This document shows positions 7,597-21,155 of a DNA stretch of 64,000 nt, piece after piece. How positions within the stretch are numbered: the first letter of the stretch is position 1; each line of letters starts with the position of its first letter. A program made the position numbers and the translations under genes. Below the pieces are notes generated by a model that did not search any database, was not told the DNA's origin, and was given only the letters and a program-made list of their open reading frames with translations. Source of the DNA: Bifidobacterium xylocopae (GTDB lineage: Bacteria > Actinomycetota > Actinomycetes > Actinomycetales > Bifidobacteriaceae); NCBI RefSeq assembly GCF_003315615.1, contig NZ_PDCH01000009.1:1-64000 (forward strand), read 5' to 3'.

Positions 7597-8309
7597 TGAG
7601 AAGATTCTTCGCCCTGCTCGGCGGCATGGGCACACTGGCCACAGAGAGCTTCGTGCACACCCTGGACAGGGCGACCAAAGCCGAGCGGGACCAGGACTTC
7701 CTCAACTATCTGGTCTTCAACGACGCCGACGTACCCGACCGCACGGCGTTCATCCTGGACCCCTGCCAGCCCGACCCCTTTCCCGCCCTTGCCGAAGACG
7801 TGCGCCAGGCCAGCGAACTGGGCGCCTCATTCATCGTGATCGCCTGCAATACGGCCCATTACTTCTACGACCGCCTGCAGGCCACCACCACCGTGCCTAT
7901 CATCCACATGCCCCGTACGGCCATCGAATGGGCCGCCCGGCACTACCCGGCGGCCACCCATCCCCGTCTGGGCTTTATGGGAACCGAGGGGACGCGCGAA
8001 TCCGGTCTGTATCGTAAGCTGGCCAGGGAGGCCGGCTATGAGCTGGTTGAGCCGGAACCGCTTATGCAGGAACGTGTGGACGAGCTGATCTACAAGGATG
8101 TGAAGGGCGGCAGAGCCGACCGTGTCCGCTATGAGGGCGTGGTCCACGAACTCCTCACCGATTATGGTTGCGACGCGGTCCTCCTCGGCTGCACGGAACT
8201 CTCCGTCCTGAATGAGGCTTTTCCGCTGCCTGAGCTGCCACTGGTGGATGCGCAGGCTGTGACCGTGGACCTGGTGGTGCGCAGGGCGAAGGCCGACCAG
8301 GGCAAGTAG
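7593..8309 (+). CDS. Aspartate/glutamate racemase (probable aspartate racemase)
   Basis: A 238-residue member of the Asp/Glu racemase family that makes D-Asp from L-Asp without a cofactor. The two catalytic cysteines are in IACNTAHYF and LLGCTELSVL. The N-terminal LLGGMGTLATESF segment is typical of the family. The start is GTG 7593 (GTGA overlap with the ligase) or ATG 7596 (TGATG); AAGGAAAGG just upstream serves either. As last gene of the operon it would supply D-Asp to the ligase. A glutamate racemase role is possible from family membership but less likely in this context. Confidence 0.88.
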   Translation: MMRRFFALLGGMGTLATESFVHTLDRATKAERDQDFLNYLVFNDADVPDRTAFILDPCQPDPFPALAEDVRQASELGASFIVIACNTAHYFYDRLQATTTVPIIHMPRTAIEWAARHYPAATHPRLGFMGTEGTRESGLYRKLAREAGYELVEPEPLMQERVDELIYKDVKGGRADRVRYEGVVHELLTDYGCDAVLLGCTELSVLNEAFPLPELPLVDAQAVTVDLVVRRAKADQGK

Positions 8310-8372
8310 CTCTGACCGCAATCGGCGGCCCCCCGGCGACCGAGCGACCATTCACGGCATAGCTCTGCCCTC

Positions 8373-11300
8373 TCACTCGTCGGCCACTGTCTCCTGCCCT
8401 TGCGCCAGCTTCTGGGAGATTACCGCGGTGACCCCGTCGGCACGCATGGTCACACCATAGAGCGCGTCTGCTATCGACATGGTGCGCTGCTGATGGGTGA
8501 TCACAATCAGCTGGGCGTGCTCACGCAGTTGGTTGAAGGCGGTCAGCAGGCGGCTCAGGTTCACATCGTCCAAGGCCGCCTCCACCTCGTCCATCACATA
8601 GAAGGGGCTGGGACGGGCCGTGAATATGGCGAAGAGCAGGGCAAGGGCCGTCAGTGACCTTTCGCCGCCCGACAGGAGTGAAAGCTGCCTGACCTTCTTG
8701 CCAGCGGGACTGGCCTCCACCAATACACCGGTGGTGAGCAGGTCGCCCGGGTCCTCCAGACGCAGCCGCCCCGTGCCGCCGGGGAAGAGCGTCGCGAACA
8801 TCGTCTCGAATGCGGCGGCTGTATCGTCGAAGGCCGCTTTGAACACGTCCACCATGGTCCGGTCCAGATCCTTGACCAAACCCATCAGATCGTCCCGCGA
8901 CTGCACCACATCCCTGCGTTGATCGTTCAGGTACTGGTTGCGTTTCCTCAAGGCTTCGTATTCCTCGGTTGCCAGAGGGTTCACCTTCCCCAGGGCGGCC
9001 AGGTCCCTCCGGGCCTTGGCCAGACGCTTTTCCTGCTCTTCACGCACATAAGGGACGCTTTGGTAAACCACTGCCTTGCTCCGGCCCTCGTTTTCAACGT
9101 CATCGTTGCCCTCGGCATCGGATTCGGCAGCGTCATCGGCTTCCGCGCCCCCGACCGGCACAGGAGCCCCTGTCTCGTCCAGCACCGGCACTGGACGTCC
9201 GGGCCCGTAATCATGGATCAGTTCGTCCATGTCCATACCCAGATCGTCGGAGACTTTCTGCATCAACTGGCCGGACTGGGTGGCCTGCCGTTCGCGCACC
9301 ACGTCCAGCTCATGCTCCCTTGCCCGCAGGCGCTCCACCTGAGGTTCCAAGTCCCCCCGCCGGACCCGCAGCTCCTTGAGCTCACCGTCATGGGTGGAGA
9401 TCTGTGCTTGCAAGCGGTCGCGTTCGGCAACGGTCCGCTCCAGACTGGCGTCCAGTAGGCCCAGGACGGCCTTGGCGTCCCTGGCCACGGACCCCATGCG
9501 GGATATTCGTCGCTGCCGGCGACGGTTGGCCTCGGCCATGCGTTCCCTGCGCTGGCTTGCCTCCCGGGCCTGGTCGCGCAGGAGCTTGGCCTGCCGGGAC
9601 AGGGATTCGGCCTTTCCCTGGGCCTCCTTCCACCTGATCCGGGTCTCCATCTCAGCCGCACGTGCCTGGTCCAGACCCTCTTCCAAACGGTGGGCCCGCT
9701 CATTGAGCTCATCGACATTCACCTGCTCGGCCCCTGAGTTCTCTGCCTCGCTCAGCGCCCCTCGCACATCCTCCAGCTTCGCCTGGTGGGCGGCCACGTC
9801 CTCTTCCAGGGTTTCAATACGTTGCGCGGCTTCCTGCACACGCCCTTCCAGCTCCCTTGTCTGGGCCTGGGCAGCTTCCATGGCCTTTCGCCCCTGCTCG
9901 GCCTTGAGCCGGGACTCGGTCCGCTTGGCCTTGGCCTCTTCCAGCGCCGCCTCGGCCCGGGCCAGAGCGCTCTTTGCGGCATCCACACTCTCTTGGGCCC
10001 CTTCCAACCTGTCATCCAGCTTGCCGGCCTGGGACAGGGCCTTATCACGCCGGGCCACCAACGCCAGATCGCTGGTGGCCGGTCCCGAACCGCCGATGGC
10101 CCCCACCCCGGTGAAGACATCGCCGGCCCTGGTGAGCGCTTCATCCCAGATCCTGTTCCGCGCAGGCTCGCCCGCTTGGCTTTCAAACAGTGCCCGGGCA
10201 TCCTCAGCGCCCTCCACAGCGGCAGTGCGTGCCAGCAACAGCCTCACCGCGGCCAAGACACCCTCTGCCCGCTCACCCTTCCGCGCGTCGGCTCTCGCCG
10301 AAACCAACGAAGCCGCATTTCGTACGCCGTCGGCAATGTCCCAATCCGTAACTTTGGCCTCATCATCCCCGTCAATCGGCGTGAGCAGCACGGCCTTGCC
10401 CAGCTGGCCCCCGTGCGCTTTTTCCAGGGCCAGCTCCACCCCATCCGCATCCGGCAGCACGATGGCCCCGGAGTAGTCGGCCAGGGCGTGGGCGATGGGT
10501 TCCTCCCAGCCCTCCTCGACCTGGATGAAGTCGGCCAACCGACCCAGGACCTCTACCCCCCCGTCCTCAGACAACCGTTCGGAAGCCGAACGCGAAGCCA
10601 GGGTGTCGGTCAGGGCATCCGCCTTCGCCTGCAGGGCTATGCGCTGGGAGCTGAGCGTACGCTGCTCCTCCTGGGCATCATTGAGGGCCTGCCGGGCCTG
10701 GGCACGGACCTGTTCGGCCTGCTCCTGGGCCTGCCGGTCGTCCTCCGACTCCCCGTCCTCGGCCTGCTCTGCCAGCGAGCGCTCCCGTATCTTGGCCTGC
10801 TCCAGTTGGTCGGCGGCCGACGCCCGCTGTGTCCGGGCATCCGCTAGCCGCCCCTGGGACAGTTGCAGGGCCGATTCCTCCTTGGCGACCAGCTCCTTGA
10901 GACCGGTCAGCTGGACGTCACGCTGGCGGGCTGTGCGCTGCAATTCGATCAGGGTCTGCCGGGCGGCTGCCAGCTGCTTCTCCTGGCTGGCCCTGGCCTC
11001 CACGGATCGATCCAGAGCCAGCCGGTCCTCATCAAGCTTGGCTTCCAGATCCCTGCCCTGCCCGTCCACCTCATCGGCCCGCCGCTCCAGCATCGCGGGG
11101 TCGGGCCCGGACATCGCTTCGTCCATCTGCCCGGACAGGGAGCGGGCCCGCTCACCGGCCAGGGAGATCAGGGAGTCGTAACGTTCCTGCAGCTGTGTAA
11201 GGTCATGCCAGACCTGGTTGATGGCGCTGATGCGCGGGTTGGATTCCTGACTTGCGGCCTCCACCTGCTCGATCCGCATCTTGATCTCGGCCAGGGCCCG

Positions 11301-12077
11301 CTGCCGTTCGGTCAGTTCGCCACGCAGCTTACCCAGCTCCTCCCGGCTCCTCTGCAGGTTCTGCCTGGACTTGAGCGCATCTTCGGCGTAGATCCTTGCT
11401 TGGGCATCGCGTAAAGTCACCTGGATACCGTCGGCCCGACGGGAGACACGCGCCTGCCTCCCCAAGGGCCCCAGCTGCCGGTGGATCTCCCCCAGCAGGT
11501 CGTCCAGCCGGGAGAGGTTGGTCTCGGTGTTGGACAGCTTCCGCAGCGCACGTTCCTTGCGTTTGCGGTGCTTAAGAATCCCTGCCGCCTCTTCGATGAA
11601 GGCCCGGTGGCCGCTGGGATCGGCATGCAGAATCGCATCAAGCCGGCCCTGCCCCACGATCACATGCATCTGCTGGCCCAGGCCGGTGTCGGACAGGAGC
11701 TCCTGGATGTCCAGCAGGCGGCAGGCCGATCCGTTGATGGCGTATTCGGAACCGCCGCTTCGGAAGATGGTGCGCGAGATGGTGACTTCGGTGTAGTCGA
11801 TGTCCAGGGTCCGGTCGGTGTTGTCGATGGTGAGACTCACCTGAGCCCTGCCAAGCGGGGGACGATCGGAGGTCCCCGCAAAGATCACGTCCTCCATGGA
11901 AGTGCCGCGAAGGGCCTTGGCCCCCTGCTCGCCCATCACCCAAGCCAGACCGTCGACGATGTTGGACTTGCCCGAGCCATTGGGGCCGACCACAGCGGTG
12001 ATGCCCGGTTCGAAGCGAAGGGTGGTGGGTGTGGCGAAGGATTTGAACCCCCTCAGGGTGAGCTCCTTGAGGTACAT
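8373..12077 (-). CDS. smc: Chromosome segregation protein SMC
   Basis: A 1234-residue SMC ATPase that with ScpA and ScpB loads on DNA and condenses and separates chromosomes. The N-terminal head has Walker A GPNGSGKSNIVDGLAWVMGE at about residues 32-50. Long coiled coils rich in Glu, Arg, Ala and Gln flank the hinge near residues 500-670. The C-terminal head has the LSGGERSL signature at about 1135 and Walker B FYVMDEVEAALDD at about 1162. The ATG overlaps the stop of folC by one base (TGATG), so translation is probably coupled. An acidic insertion (AEADDAAESDAEGNDDVENE) lies before the C-terminal head. Length is normal for the family. Confidence 0.97.
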   Translation of the reverse strand: MYLKELTLRGFKSFATPTTLRFEPGITAVVGPNGSGKSNIVDGLAWVMGEQGAKALRGTSMEDVIFAGTSDRPPLGRAQVSLTIDNTDRTLDIDYTEVTISRTIFRSGGSEYAINGSACRLLDIQELLSDTGLGQQMHVIVGQGRLDAILHADPSGHRAFIEEAAGILKHRKRKERALRKLSNTETNLSRLDDLLGEIHRQLGPLGRQARVSRRADGIQVTLRDAQARIYAEDALKSRQNLQRSREELGKLRGELTERQRALAEIKMRIEQVEAASQESNPRISAINQVWHDLTQLQERYDSLISLAGERARSLSGQMDEAMSGPDPAMLERRADEVDGQGRDLEAKLDEDRLALDRSVEARASQEKQLAAARQTLIELQRTARQRDVQLTGLKELVAKEESALQLSQGRLADARTQRASAADQLEQAKIRERSLAEQAEDGESEDDRQAQEQAEQVRAQARQALNDAQEEQRTLSSQRIALQAKADALTDTLASRSASERLSEDGGVEVLGRLADFIQVEEGWEEPIAHALADYSGAIVLPDADGVELALEKAHGGQLGKAVLLTPIDGDDEAKVTDWDIADGVRNAASLVSARADARKGERAEGVLAAVRLLLARTAAVEGAEDARALFESQAGEPARNRIWDEALTRAGDVFTGVGAIGGSGPATSDLALVARRDKALSQAGKLDDRLEGAQESVDAAKSALARAEAALEEAKAKRTESRLKAEQGRKAMEAAQAQTRELEGRVQEAAQRIETLEEDVAAHQAKLEDVRGALSEAENSGAEQVNVDELNERAHRLEEGLDQARAAEMETRIRWKEAQGKAESLSRQAKLLRDQAREASQRRERMAEANRRRQRRISRMGSVARDAKAVLGLLDASLERTVAERDRLQAQISTHDGELKELRVRRGDLEPQVERLRAREHELDVVRERQATQSGQLMQKVSDDLGMDMDELIHDYGPGRPVPVLDETGAPVPVGGAEADDAAESDAEGNDDVENEGRSKAVVYQSVPYVREEQEKRLAKARRDLAALGKVNPLATEEYEALRKRNQYLNDQRRDVVQSRDDLMGLVKDLDRTMVDVFKAAFDDTAAAFETMFATLFPGGTGRLRLEDPGDLLTTGVLVEASPAGKKVRQLSLLSGGERSLTALALLFAIFTARPSPFYVMDEVEAALDDVNLSRLLTAFNQLREHAQLIVITHQQRTMSIADALYGVTMRADGVTAVISQKLAQGQETVADE

Positions 12078-13498
12078 CAGGCCCTCTCAGACTTCGGTTT
12101 CTTCAGGTCCGGGTCCACACGTTCCTTGAGCAGAGCGCGCGCATCGCCGGCGGTGACGAAGGACCCGCAGATCAGCACACCATGTCCATACCCGACGCCC
12201 AGCTCGTCCTGCTCGTCCACCATGTTCACAGCGGTCTGGATGGCATCGGGAAGGAGGTCCCGACGGATTACTCGGTCGGGACCGAAGACCCGCTTGGCTA
12301 TGCTCTCCAACTCCCGAGCCGGCATGACCCGCTCCCTCCAGGAGTTCTCGGTCACCACTATCTGGCTGAGCAGGGGCTCCAGCACACCCAGGTACTCCTC
12401 CACCTGCTTGTCATGCATCATGGCAACGACTCCGACCACCTGCTCGAAGGAGTAGTTCTCCTCGATGGCCGCCCGCAAGGACTGGGCAGCATTCACGTTG
12501 TGTCCGCCATCGATGATGATTGTGGGTGAATTGCGAACCTGTTCGATCCGCCCGGGCACCTTGACCTGGCTGAGGGCTTCAGCCAGCAGGTCGGCGTCGA
12601 GGGCGCCGGAGACCGGCATGGCCACCTCGGCGGCCGCCAATGCTGCCAGGGCGTTGTGGGCCTGGTGGACGCCGAACTTATCAATCGGCACATCCTCATA
12701 GGTCCCGTTGGGGGTGCGCAGGCTGGCGATCTGACCCCCGACGGCCGGCTGGCGACCTAGCACCTGCAACTCCTCACCGTCGCGCAGCACCCCTGCCGCC
12801 GCACGCCTGCGAGCCGTCTCCTCGATGATCGGCAGCACAGCCTCGCCATGGGGCTGCGGACCCACGATCACCGTGGAACCGGATTTGATGATGCCGGCCT
12901 TTTCGGTCGCTATCTGCTCGACCGTATCCCCAAGCCATTGCATGTGGTCCATGTCCACCGGACCGATGACAGCCACATCCGCGTCCAGGGCATTGGTCGC
13001 GTCCCATTGGCCGCCCATGCCCACCTCGACCACAGCCAGATCAACCGGCGCGTCGGCGAAGGCCCAGACCGACATGGCCGTCAGGACCTCGAAGAAACTC
13101 ATGGCCGGCTCGCCCTTCCGGACGGACTCGGCGTCCACGATCCGCACCAGCGGCTGTACCTGCTCGTACACATCCACGAATTCGTCGTCGGACAGTTCCC
13201 GCCCGTCGATGGCGATTCGTTCGTTGATTCGCTCCAGGTGGGGCGAGGTGTACAGGCCGGTACGCAGTCCGTATGCGCGGGCGATGGCCTCGGTCATGCG
13301 CGCGGTGGAGCCCTTGCCGTTGGTCCCGGTGATATGGACCATGCGGAAGGAATTTTCGGGATGCCCCATCAGATCCAGGATGGCACGCATCCTATCCAGA
13401 TTCAGGTTGGTGGTGCTGTGCTCGGTGGGTCGGGCCATGATCTCCCGCTCCACCTCGCGGATGCCCTTGCCCTGGCTGTTCGGGTGCTCGTATGACAT
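12077..13498 (-). CDS. folC: Folylpolyglutamate / dihydrofolate synthase
   Basis: A 473-residue Mur-ligase-fold enzyme that adds glutamate to folates (and may join glutamate to dihydropteroate). The P-loop is HITGTNGKGSTARM; LYTSPHLERINERI, VEVGMGGQWDATNA and IIDGGHNVNAAQSL are family hallmarks. I placed the start at ATG 13498 (MSYEHPNSQG), which has a GGAGGCGGG ribosome binding site. The frame stays open far upstream to 14140, but that portion lies antisense to pepP and does not look like protein. The gene is followed without gap by smc, an unusual but probably co-transcribed pair. Confidence 0.93.
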   Translation of the reverse strand: MSYEHPNSQGKGIREVEREIMARPTEHSTTNLNLDRMRAILDLMGHPENSFRMVHITGTNGKGSTARMTEAIARAYGLRTGLYTSPHLERINERIAIDGRELSDDEFVDVYEQVQPLVRIVDAESVRKGEPAMSFFEVLTAMSVWAFADAPVDLAVVEVGMGGQWDATNALDADVAVIGPVDMDHMQWLGDTVEQIATEKAGIIKSGSTVIVGPQPHGEAVLPIIEETARRRAAAGVLRDGEELQVLGRQPAVGGQIASLRTPNGTYEDVPIDKFGVHQAHNALAALAAAEVAMPVSGALDADLLAEALSQVKVPGRIEQVRNSPTIIIDGGHNVNAAQSLRAAIEENYSFEQVVGVVAMMHDKQVEEYLGVLEPLLSQIVVTENSWRERVMPARELESIAKRVFGPDRVIRRDLLPDAIQTAVNMVDEQDELGVGYGHGVLICGSFVTAGDARALLKERVDPDLKKPKSERA

Positions 13499-13720
13499 GA
13501 AAGAATTCCCGCCTCCGCCCGGCGCCTTGACCAACGCCGCGTTCTCGCTTCTTGGACCGGATTCCATTCTAGGCGGGCCCCAGGTCCACACCCGCGTGGC
13601 TCGGCCCCCAGCGCAGCACGGACGACATCGTCCGGTGCGGCTAGGATGGGCCCTATCAAGCTCCGATTCAGCGGGACCCGTGTACCAGGCCCCGGCGGGA
13701 GCATACCAAGGAGGCATGGC

Positions 13721-15316
13721 ATGGCAGACAGCACGACACCCAGAAAGTCGGACGTGGACATCGACGAACAGGATATGGCAGACCGTGTGAACAACCGCAC
13801 CCTGCGCCCTAACTCGGCGAAATTCCAGGAGTTCATGACCGAAGGCTGGGGACGGCAGGAGGCTGATGTCCAGCCCCTGGAATCCTCCAAGTACATCGGC
13901 GAGCGCCTGGCCAAGCTGGGTGCCCGCTTCCCAGGCGAGCGCCTGGTCATCCCGGCAGGCGATTACAAGACCCGCAACAACGACAACGACTACGCCTTCC
14001 GCCCCGATTCGGCCTTCGCCTATTACACAGGCCTGGGCGAGGACCTGGAACCGGGCTCGATCCTGGTCCTGGACCCCTTGGACCCGGACTCCCCCGAGGC
14101 CAAGGCCGGACAGACGCACCGGGCCGAGCTCTTCGCCCACCCCCGTGCCGACCAGTCCACCAAGGACTACTACCGTTCATCCCAGTACGGCGAGTACTGG
14201 GTGGGTCCGCGTGCCGGACTGAAGGAGCTCTCGGTGATGACCGGACTACCCACGCGCGACGTCACCGGCTTCCAGGACGCGATTGCCAAGGACGTAGGGC
14301 CCGACGACGGAGCCGTACGCCTGCGGGTCCTGCGTCATACGGACGGCCTGATCACCGAACAGGTGGAGACTGTGCGTAGGCAGAACGGCCTGGGCGGCCC
14401 CGACCGCAATGAGGCAGCCGACAACAAGTTCGAGGAGTTCGCCTCCGAGGCCCGCATGATCAAAGACGCCTACGAGGTGGGCGAGATGCGCAAGGCCATC
14501 GCCGCAACCAAGGACGGCTTCGACAAGATCCTGACCCGCCTTCCCGAGGTGGTCGGCCAGCCGCGTTCGGAACGCATGCTGGAAGGCGCCTTCAACGCCA
14601 ACGCCCGTGAGGAAGGCAACGATGTGGGCTACGGCTCGATCATCGCCTCCGGCTCGCACGCGCCCATCCTCCACTGGATGCGCAACAACGGCACCGTGCG
14701 CAAAGGCGACCTCCTTCTGATCGACGCCGGCGTGGAGGTCAGTTCGCTCTACACCGCGGACATCACCCGCACCTTCCCGGTGGGTGGACACTTCAGCCCC
14801 CTGCAGCGCAAGATCTACGAGACGGTCCTGAAGGCCCAGCAGACCGCCTTCGATGCGGCCCGGCCCGGCGTCACCTACTCGGACATCCACCACACGGTCA
14901 TGCGCGTGTTGGCCACCCGCCTGCATGAGTGGGGCATCCTCAAGGTCTCCGTCGAGGAATCGCTTTCCCCCCAGGGCCAGCAGCACCGGCGCTGGCACGC
15001 CTGCGGCTGCGCCCACCACCTCGGCCTCGATGTGCACGACTGCGCCGAGGCCCGCTACGAGTCCTACCAGGGCGCGCCCATCGAGCCCGGCATGATCTTC
15101 ACGATCGAGCCCGGCCTCTACTTCAAGGACAATGACCTGATGGTGCCCCCGGAGTTCCGCGGCATCGGCGTGCGCATCGAGGACGACGTCCTGATGACCG
15201 AAGACGGCCCCGAATGGCTCTCCAAGCAGATTCCGAAGACCGTGGACGAGGTGGAGGCCTGGATGGCCGAACGGGCGGCCCAGGCCCCTGCCCGTTCTTC
15301 GGCCCAGGCAGAGTGA
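13721..15316 (+). CDS. pepP: Xaa-Pro aminopeptidase (aminopeptidase P)
   Basis: A 531-residue dimetal peptidase of the M24 family that releases N-terminal residues preceding proline. The C-terminal pita-bread domain shows IDAGVEVSSLYTADITRTFP with the two metal-binding Asp residues, HHLGLDVHD with the metal His, and EPGLYFK and GVRIEDDVLM with the Glu ligands. The N-terminal third is the aminopeptidase-P accessory domain. ATG 13721 has a textbook AAGGAGG six bases upstream. It is divergent from folC and probably shares a message with the Nudix gene 15 bases downstream. It likely helps recycle proline-rich peptides in the cytoplasm. Confidence 0.93.
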   Translation: MADSTTPRKSDVDIDEQDMADRVNNRTLRPNSAKFQEFMTEGWGRQEADVQPLESSKYIGERLAKLGARFPGERLVIPAGDYKTRNNDNDYAFRPDSAFAYYTGLGEDLEPGSILVLDPLDPDSPEAKAGQTHRAELFAHPRADQSTKDYYRSSQYGEYWVGPRAGLKELSVMTGLPTRDVTGFQDAIAKDVGPDDGAVRLRVLRHTDGLITEQVETVRRQNGLGGPDRNEAADNKFEEFASEARMIKDAYEVGEMRKAIAATKDGFDKILTRLPEVVGQPRSERMLEGAFNANAREEGNDVGYGSIIASGSHAPILHWMRNNGTVRKGDLLLIDAGVEVSSLYTADITRTFPVGGHFSPLQRKIYETVLKAQQTAFDAARPGVTYSDIHHTVMRVLATRLHEWGILKVSVEESLSPQGQQHRRWHACGCAHHLGLDVHDCAEARYESYQGAPIEPGMIFTIEPGLYFKDNDLMVPPEFRGIGVRIEDDVLMTEDGPEWLSKQIPKTVDEVEAWMAERAAQAPARSSAQAE

Positions 15317-15331
15317 GCAGACACCGCCGCC

Positions 15332-15874
15332 ATGCCCACGCCTGACTTCGTCCTGCGCCTGCGGACCAGGATCGGCCACGACCTGCTCTGGCTGTCCGGA
15401 GTCACCGCTTTTGTGCGACGCCCGGACGGCCGTATCCTCCTGGGTCGGCGTTCCGACACCGGCGAGTGGGCCCTGATCTATGGCATCAATGAACCCGGCG
15501 AGGAGCCGGCCGACACCGTGGTACGAGAGATCAAGGAGGAGACGGGCGTGGACGCGCGGGTCACCGATCTGGTCTCGGCCAAGTCCTCCCAGGAGATCAT
15601 CACCTACGCCAACGGCGACAGGACGATGTATATGGACCACTGCTTCCTGTGCGAGCCCGACCCCTCCGGCAACATCGAACCTTTCGTGGGTGACGAGGAG
15701 AGCCTCCAGGTCGGCTGGTTCGAACCCGACCGACTACCCTCCCCCCTGGCGGCATCCACGGTCGAGCGCATGGCACTGGTCCAGGACTTCCTCACCCGCG
15801 CCGCCCATGGCGACCGCAGCGCCTCCTTCGCCGGCGGACGTAGCCAGATCGGAGCGGCGGGTAACCAGGCCTAG
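15332..15874 (+). CDS. Nudix hydrolase
   Basis: A 180-residue Nudix-fold protein. The Nudix box G-x5-E-x7-REUxEExGU is complete at residues 51-73 (core VVREIKEETGV), giving the metal-binding Glu residues. The first half carries the typical GRILLGRRSDTGEWAL strand. The substrate is not readable; family members cleave nucleoside diphosphates linked to other groups, including oxidised nucleotides, ADP-ribose and NADH. It lies 15 bases after pepP with no strong ribosome binding site, so it is probably translated from the same message. It converges on lacZ. Confidence 0.88.
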   Translation: MPTPDFVLRLRTRIGHDLLWLSGVTAFVRRPDGRILLGRRSDTGEWALIYGINEPGEEPADTVVREIKEETGVDARVTDLVSAKSSQEIITYANGDRTMYMDHCFLCEPDPSGNIEPFVGDEESLQVGWFEPDRLPSPLAASTVERMALVQDFLTRAAHGDRSASFAGGRSQIGAAGNQA

Positions 15875-16044
15875 CGGTGGATACGGCCATACGGCGGATA
15901 GGGATAGGATGACCGCCCCGTCCGCCATCTTTTCCGCATCCCTGCTGTCCCTGCCCCTGGCATGGGCCACCTCCCCACCATTAAGACAGGCCACGTACCG
16001 GTTTACAAGCCCTGGAACCGGACATGGCATGCACTGGCATTGTC

Positions 16045-19644
<3,600 letters not shown>

Positions 19645-19679
19645 GAATGAACGTCAGCACGGTCTGCAAGGAGGAAGAC

Positions 19680-21053
19680 ATGGGTCACCGAACCGGCGCC
19701 TGCCAACCCTCCTCGACCTCAGAACTCAACCAGGCCCGCATATCCGGGCAGCTCTACCGGCATGGCACACTGTCGCGTGCCAGCATCGCCAAAGCACTGG
19801 GCCTCACGGCGGCTGCTATTTCCAAACTGGTGGGACGCATGATCGAGGCCGGAATCGTGGAGGAGACCGGCGACCTGCCGGGAGCCCTGCACCGGCGTTC
19901 CATCGGCTTGCGGCTCAGGACCGACGCCTATAAGGTCATCGGAGTCAAGTTCGCCCGCAGCCAGGTGCTCTGGGGTGTGTTCGACCTGGCGGGCGATCCG
20001 CTCAAGCAGGGCGAACTGCCACGCGTGAGCGAGGGGAACATACCGGGTACCGTGCGGGCGGTCACAAGCCTGGTCGACACCGAGCTGGCGTCTGATCCGG
20101 CGATCGTGGCAGTCGCCATGGCCGTTCCCGGCCCCTACCTGCGCGACGAGGGGCGAATCGCATTGGTCACCTCCATGCAGGGCTGGCGGGGAGTCAATTT
20201 CATCGACGAATTCAGCAGGGCTTTCCCAGTGCCCACATTCATTGAACAGGATGCACGGGCGGGCGCCCTGGCCCAGAGCCTTTTCGCCCCCACCGAAACC
20301 GACGGCGGATCACCCACCAACCTGGCCTACTATCTGGTCGGCGAAGGCGTTGGATTGGGGGTCATCGACGGCGGGCGGTTGATCAACGGCGAGCGCGGGG
20401 GCGCCACCGAGCTCGGACATGTATCGATCGACGCTGCCGGCCGCCGCTGCGAGTGCGGCAACCGGGGTTGTCTGGAACGCTACTGTTCCGCAGTCGCAAT
20501 CCACAAAGCCATGGAGGAACCGCCCTATAGGGGGCATTTCCCCGAAGCCGCCGGGCTGAGCCACGCCCAGGCCTGCCGTTTCCTCTTCCTCCAGGCGTCC
20601 CGTGGCGACGGAACGGCCCGCGAGCTGGTGGAGCGAATCGCCTCATATGTTGGCTATGGCTGTGTATCAGTCGTCAACGCGTTCAACCCATCCCGGATTG
20701 TCATCGGTGACATCGTTGCTGCCGCAGGCAGACCATTGCTCGACACGGTCCAGCGAATCGTCGCCGAACGCGCCCTCCCCGAACTCAGGGAGGGCACCCA
20801 TATCGAATTGTCCCGCCTGCCCGCTGATGCCACCCTGCTGGGTGCCGCGGCAGTGGCTGTTGACCGCTTCCTCCACTCACCCACCTTCTTCGCCGAGCTC
20901 AAACGACGACGGCAGGGCGAGGGCATGGGCCCCGAACCCGGAACCCATGCCGGACACAACCATCACGACCACCGGCCCGGATCCGATGCAAGCCACGAAC
21001 AGCCGGCACCGCCCTCCATGAGACTACATCCCTACAGGCAGGACCGACAGTGA
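19680..21053 (+). CDS. ROK-family transcriptional regulator
   Basis: A 457-residue ROK protein with an N-terminal winged helix (YRHGTLSRASIAKALGLTAA, then ISKLVGRMIEAGIVEE) joined to a sugar-kinase-fold domain. The zinc motif is visible in ELGHVSIDAAGRRCECGN followed by RGCLERYC. ROK proteins with such a helix are sugar-responsive repressors. AAGGAGG lies six bases before ATG 19680. The C-terminus has an unusual His/Pro-rich tail after residue 420. It is upstream of a fructokinase (102-base gap, probably one operon) and divergent from lacZ. Its effector is unknown; a sucrose or fructose-related sugar fits the kinase neighbour. Confidence 0.88.
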   Translation: MGHRTGACQPSSTSELNQARISGQLYRHGTLSRASIAKALGLTAAAISKLVGRMIEAGIVEETGDLPGALHRRSIGLRLRTDAYKVIGVKFARSQVLWGVFDLAGDPLKQGELPRVSEGNIPGTVRAVTSLVDTELASDPAIVAVAMAVPGPYLRDEGRIALVTSMQGWRGVNFIDEFSRAFPVPTFIEQDARAGALAQSLFAPTETDGGSPTNLAYYLVGEGVGLGVIDGGRLINGERGGATELGHVSIDAAGRRCECGNRGCLERYCSAVAIHKAMEEPPYRGHFPEAAGLSHAQACRFLFLQASRGDGTARELVERIASYVGYGCVSVVNAFNPSRIVIGDIVAAAGRPLLDTVQRIVAERALPELREGTHIELSRLPADATLLGAAAVAVDRFLHSPTFFAELKRRRQGEGMGPEPGTHAGHNHHDHRPGSDASHEQPAPPSMRLHPYRQDRQ

Positions 21054-21155
21054 TTTCAAAGATTGTGCAGTAATGAACAAACAGGCAAGGAAGCAGGAGC
21101 CAGCCCCTCAATCCGATGGGTGGGCACAGCACAGAAGAAAGAAAGGAAGCCCGCG

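Noticed and set aside
9376-10476. Ser/Ala/Arg-rich plus-strand open frame inside smc
   Set aside because: Composition is that expected from reading the coiled-coil codons of smc on the other strand.
12030-12065. tRNA T-arm-like sequence (GGATTTGAACCCCC)
   Set aside because: It encodes the conserved N-terminal residues of SMC, and no cloverleaf can be built around it.
13499-14140. In-frame upstream extension of folC
   Set aside because: It lies antisense to the strongly supported pepP gene and does not resemble the Mur-ligase fold. ATG 13498 has a ribosome binding site.
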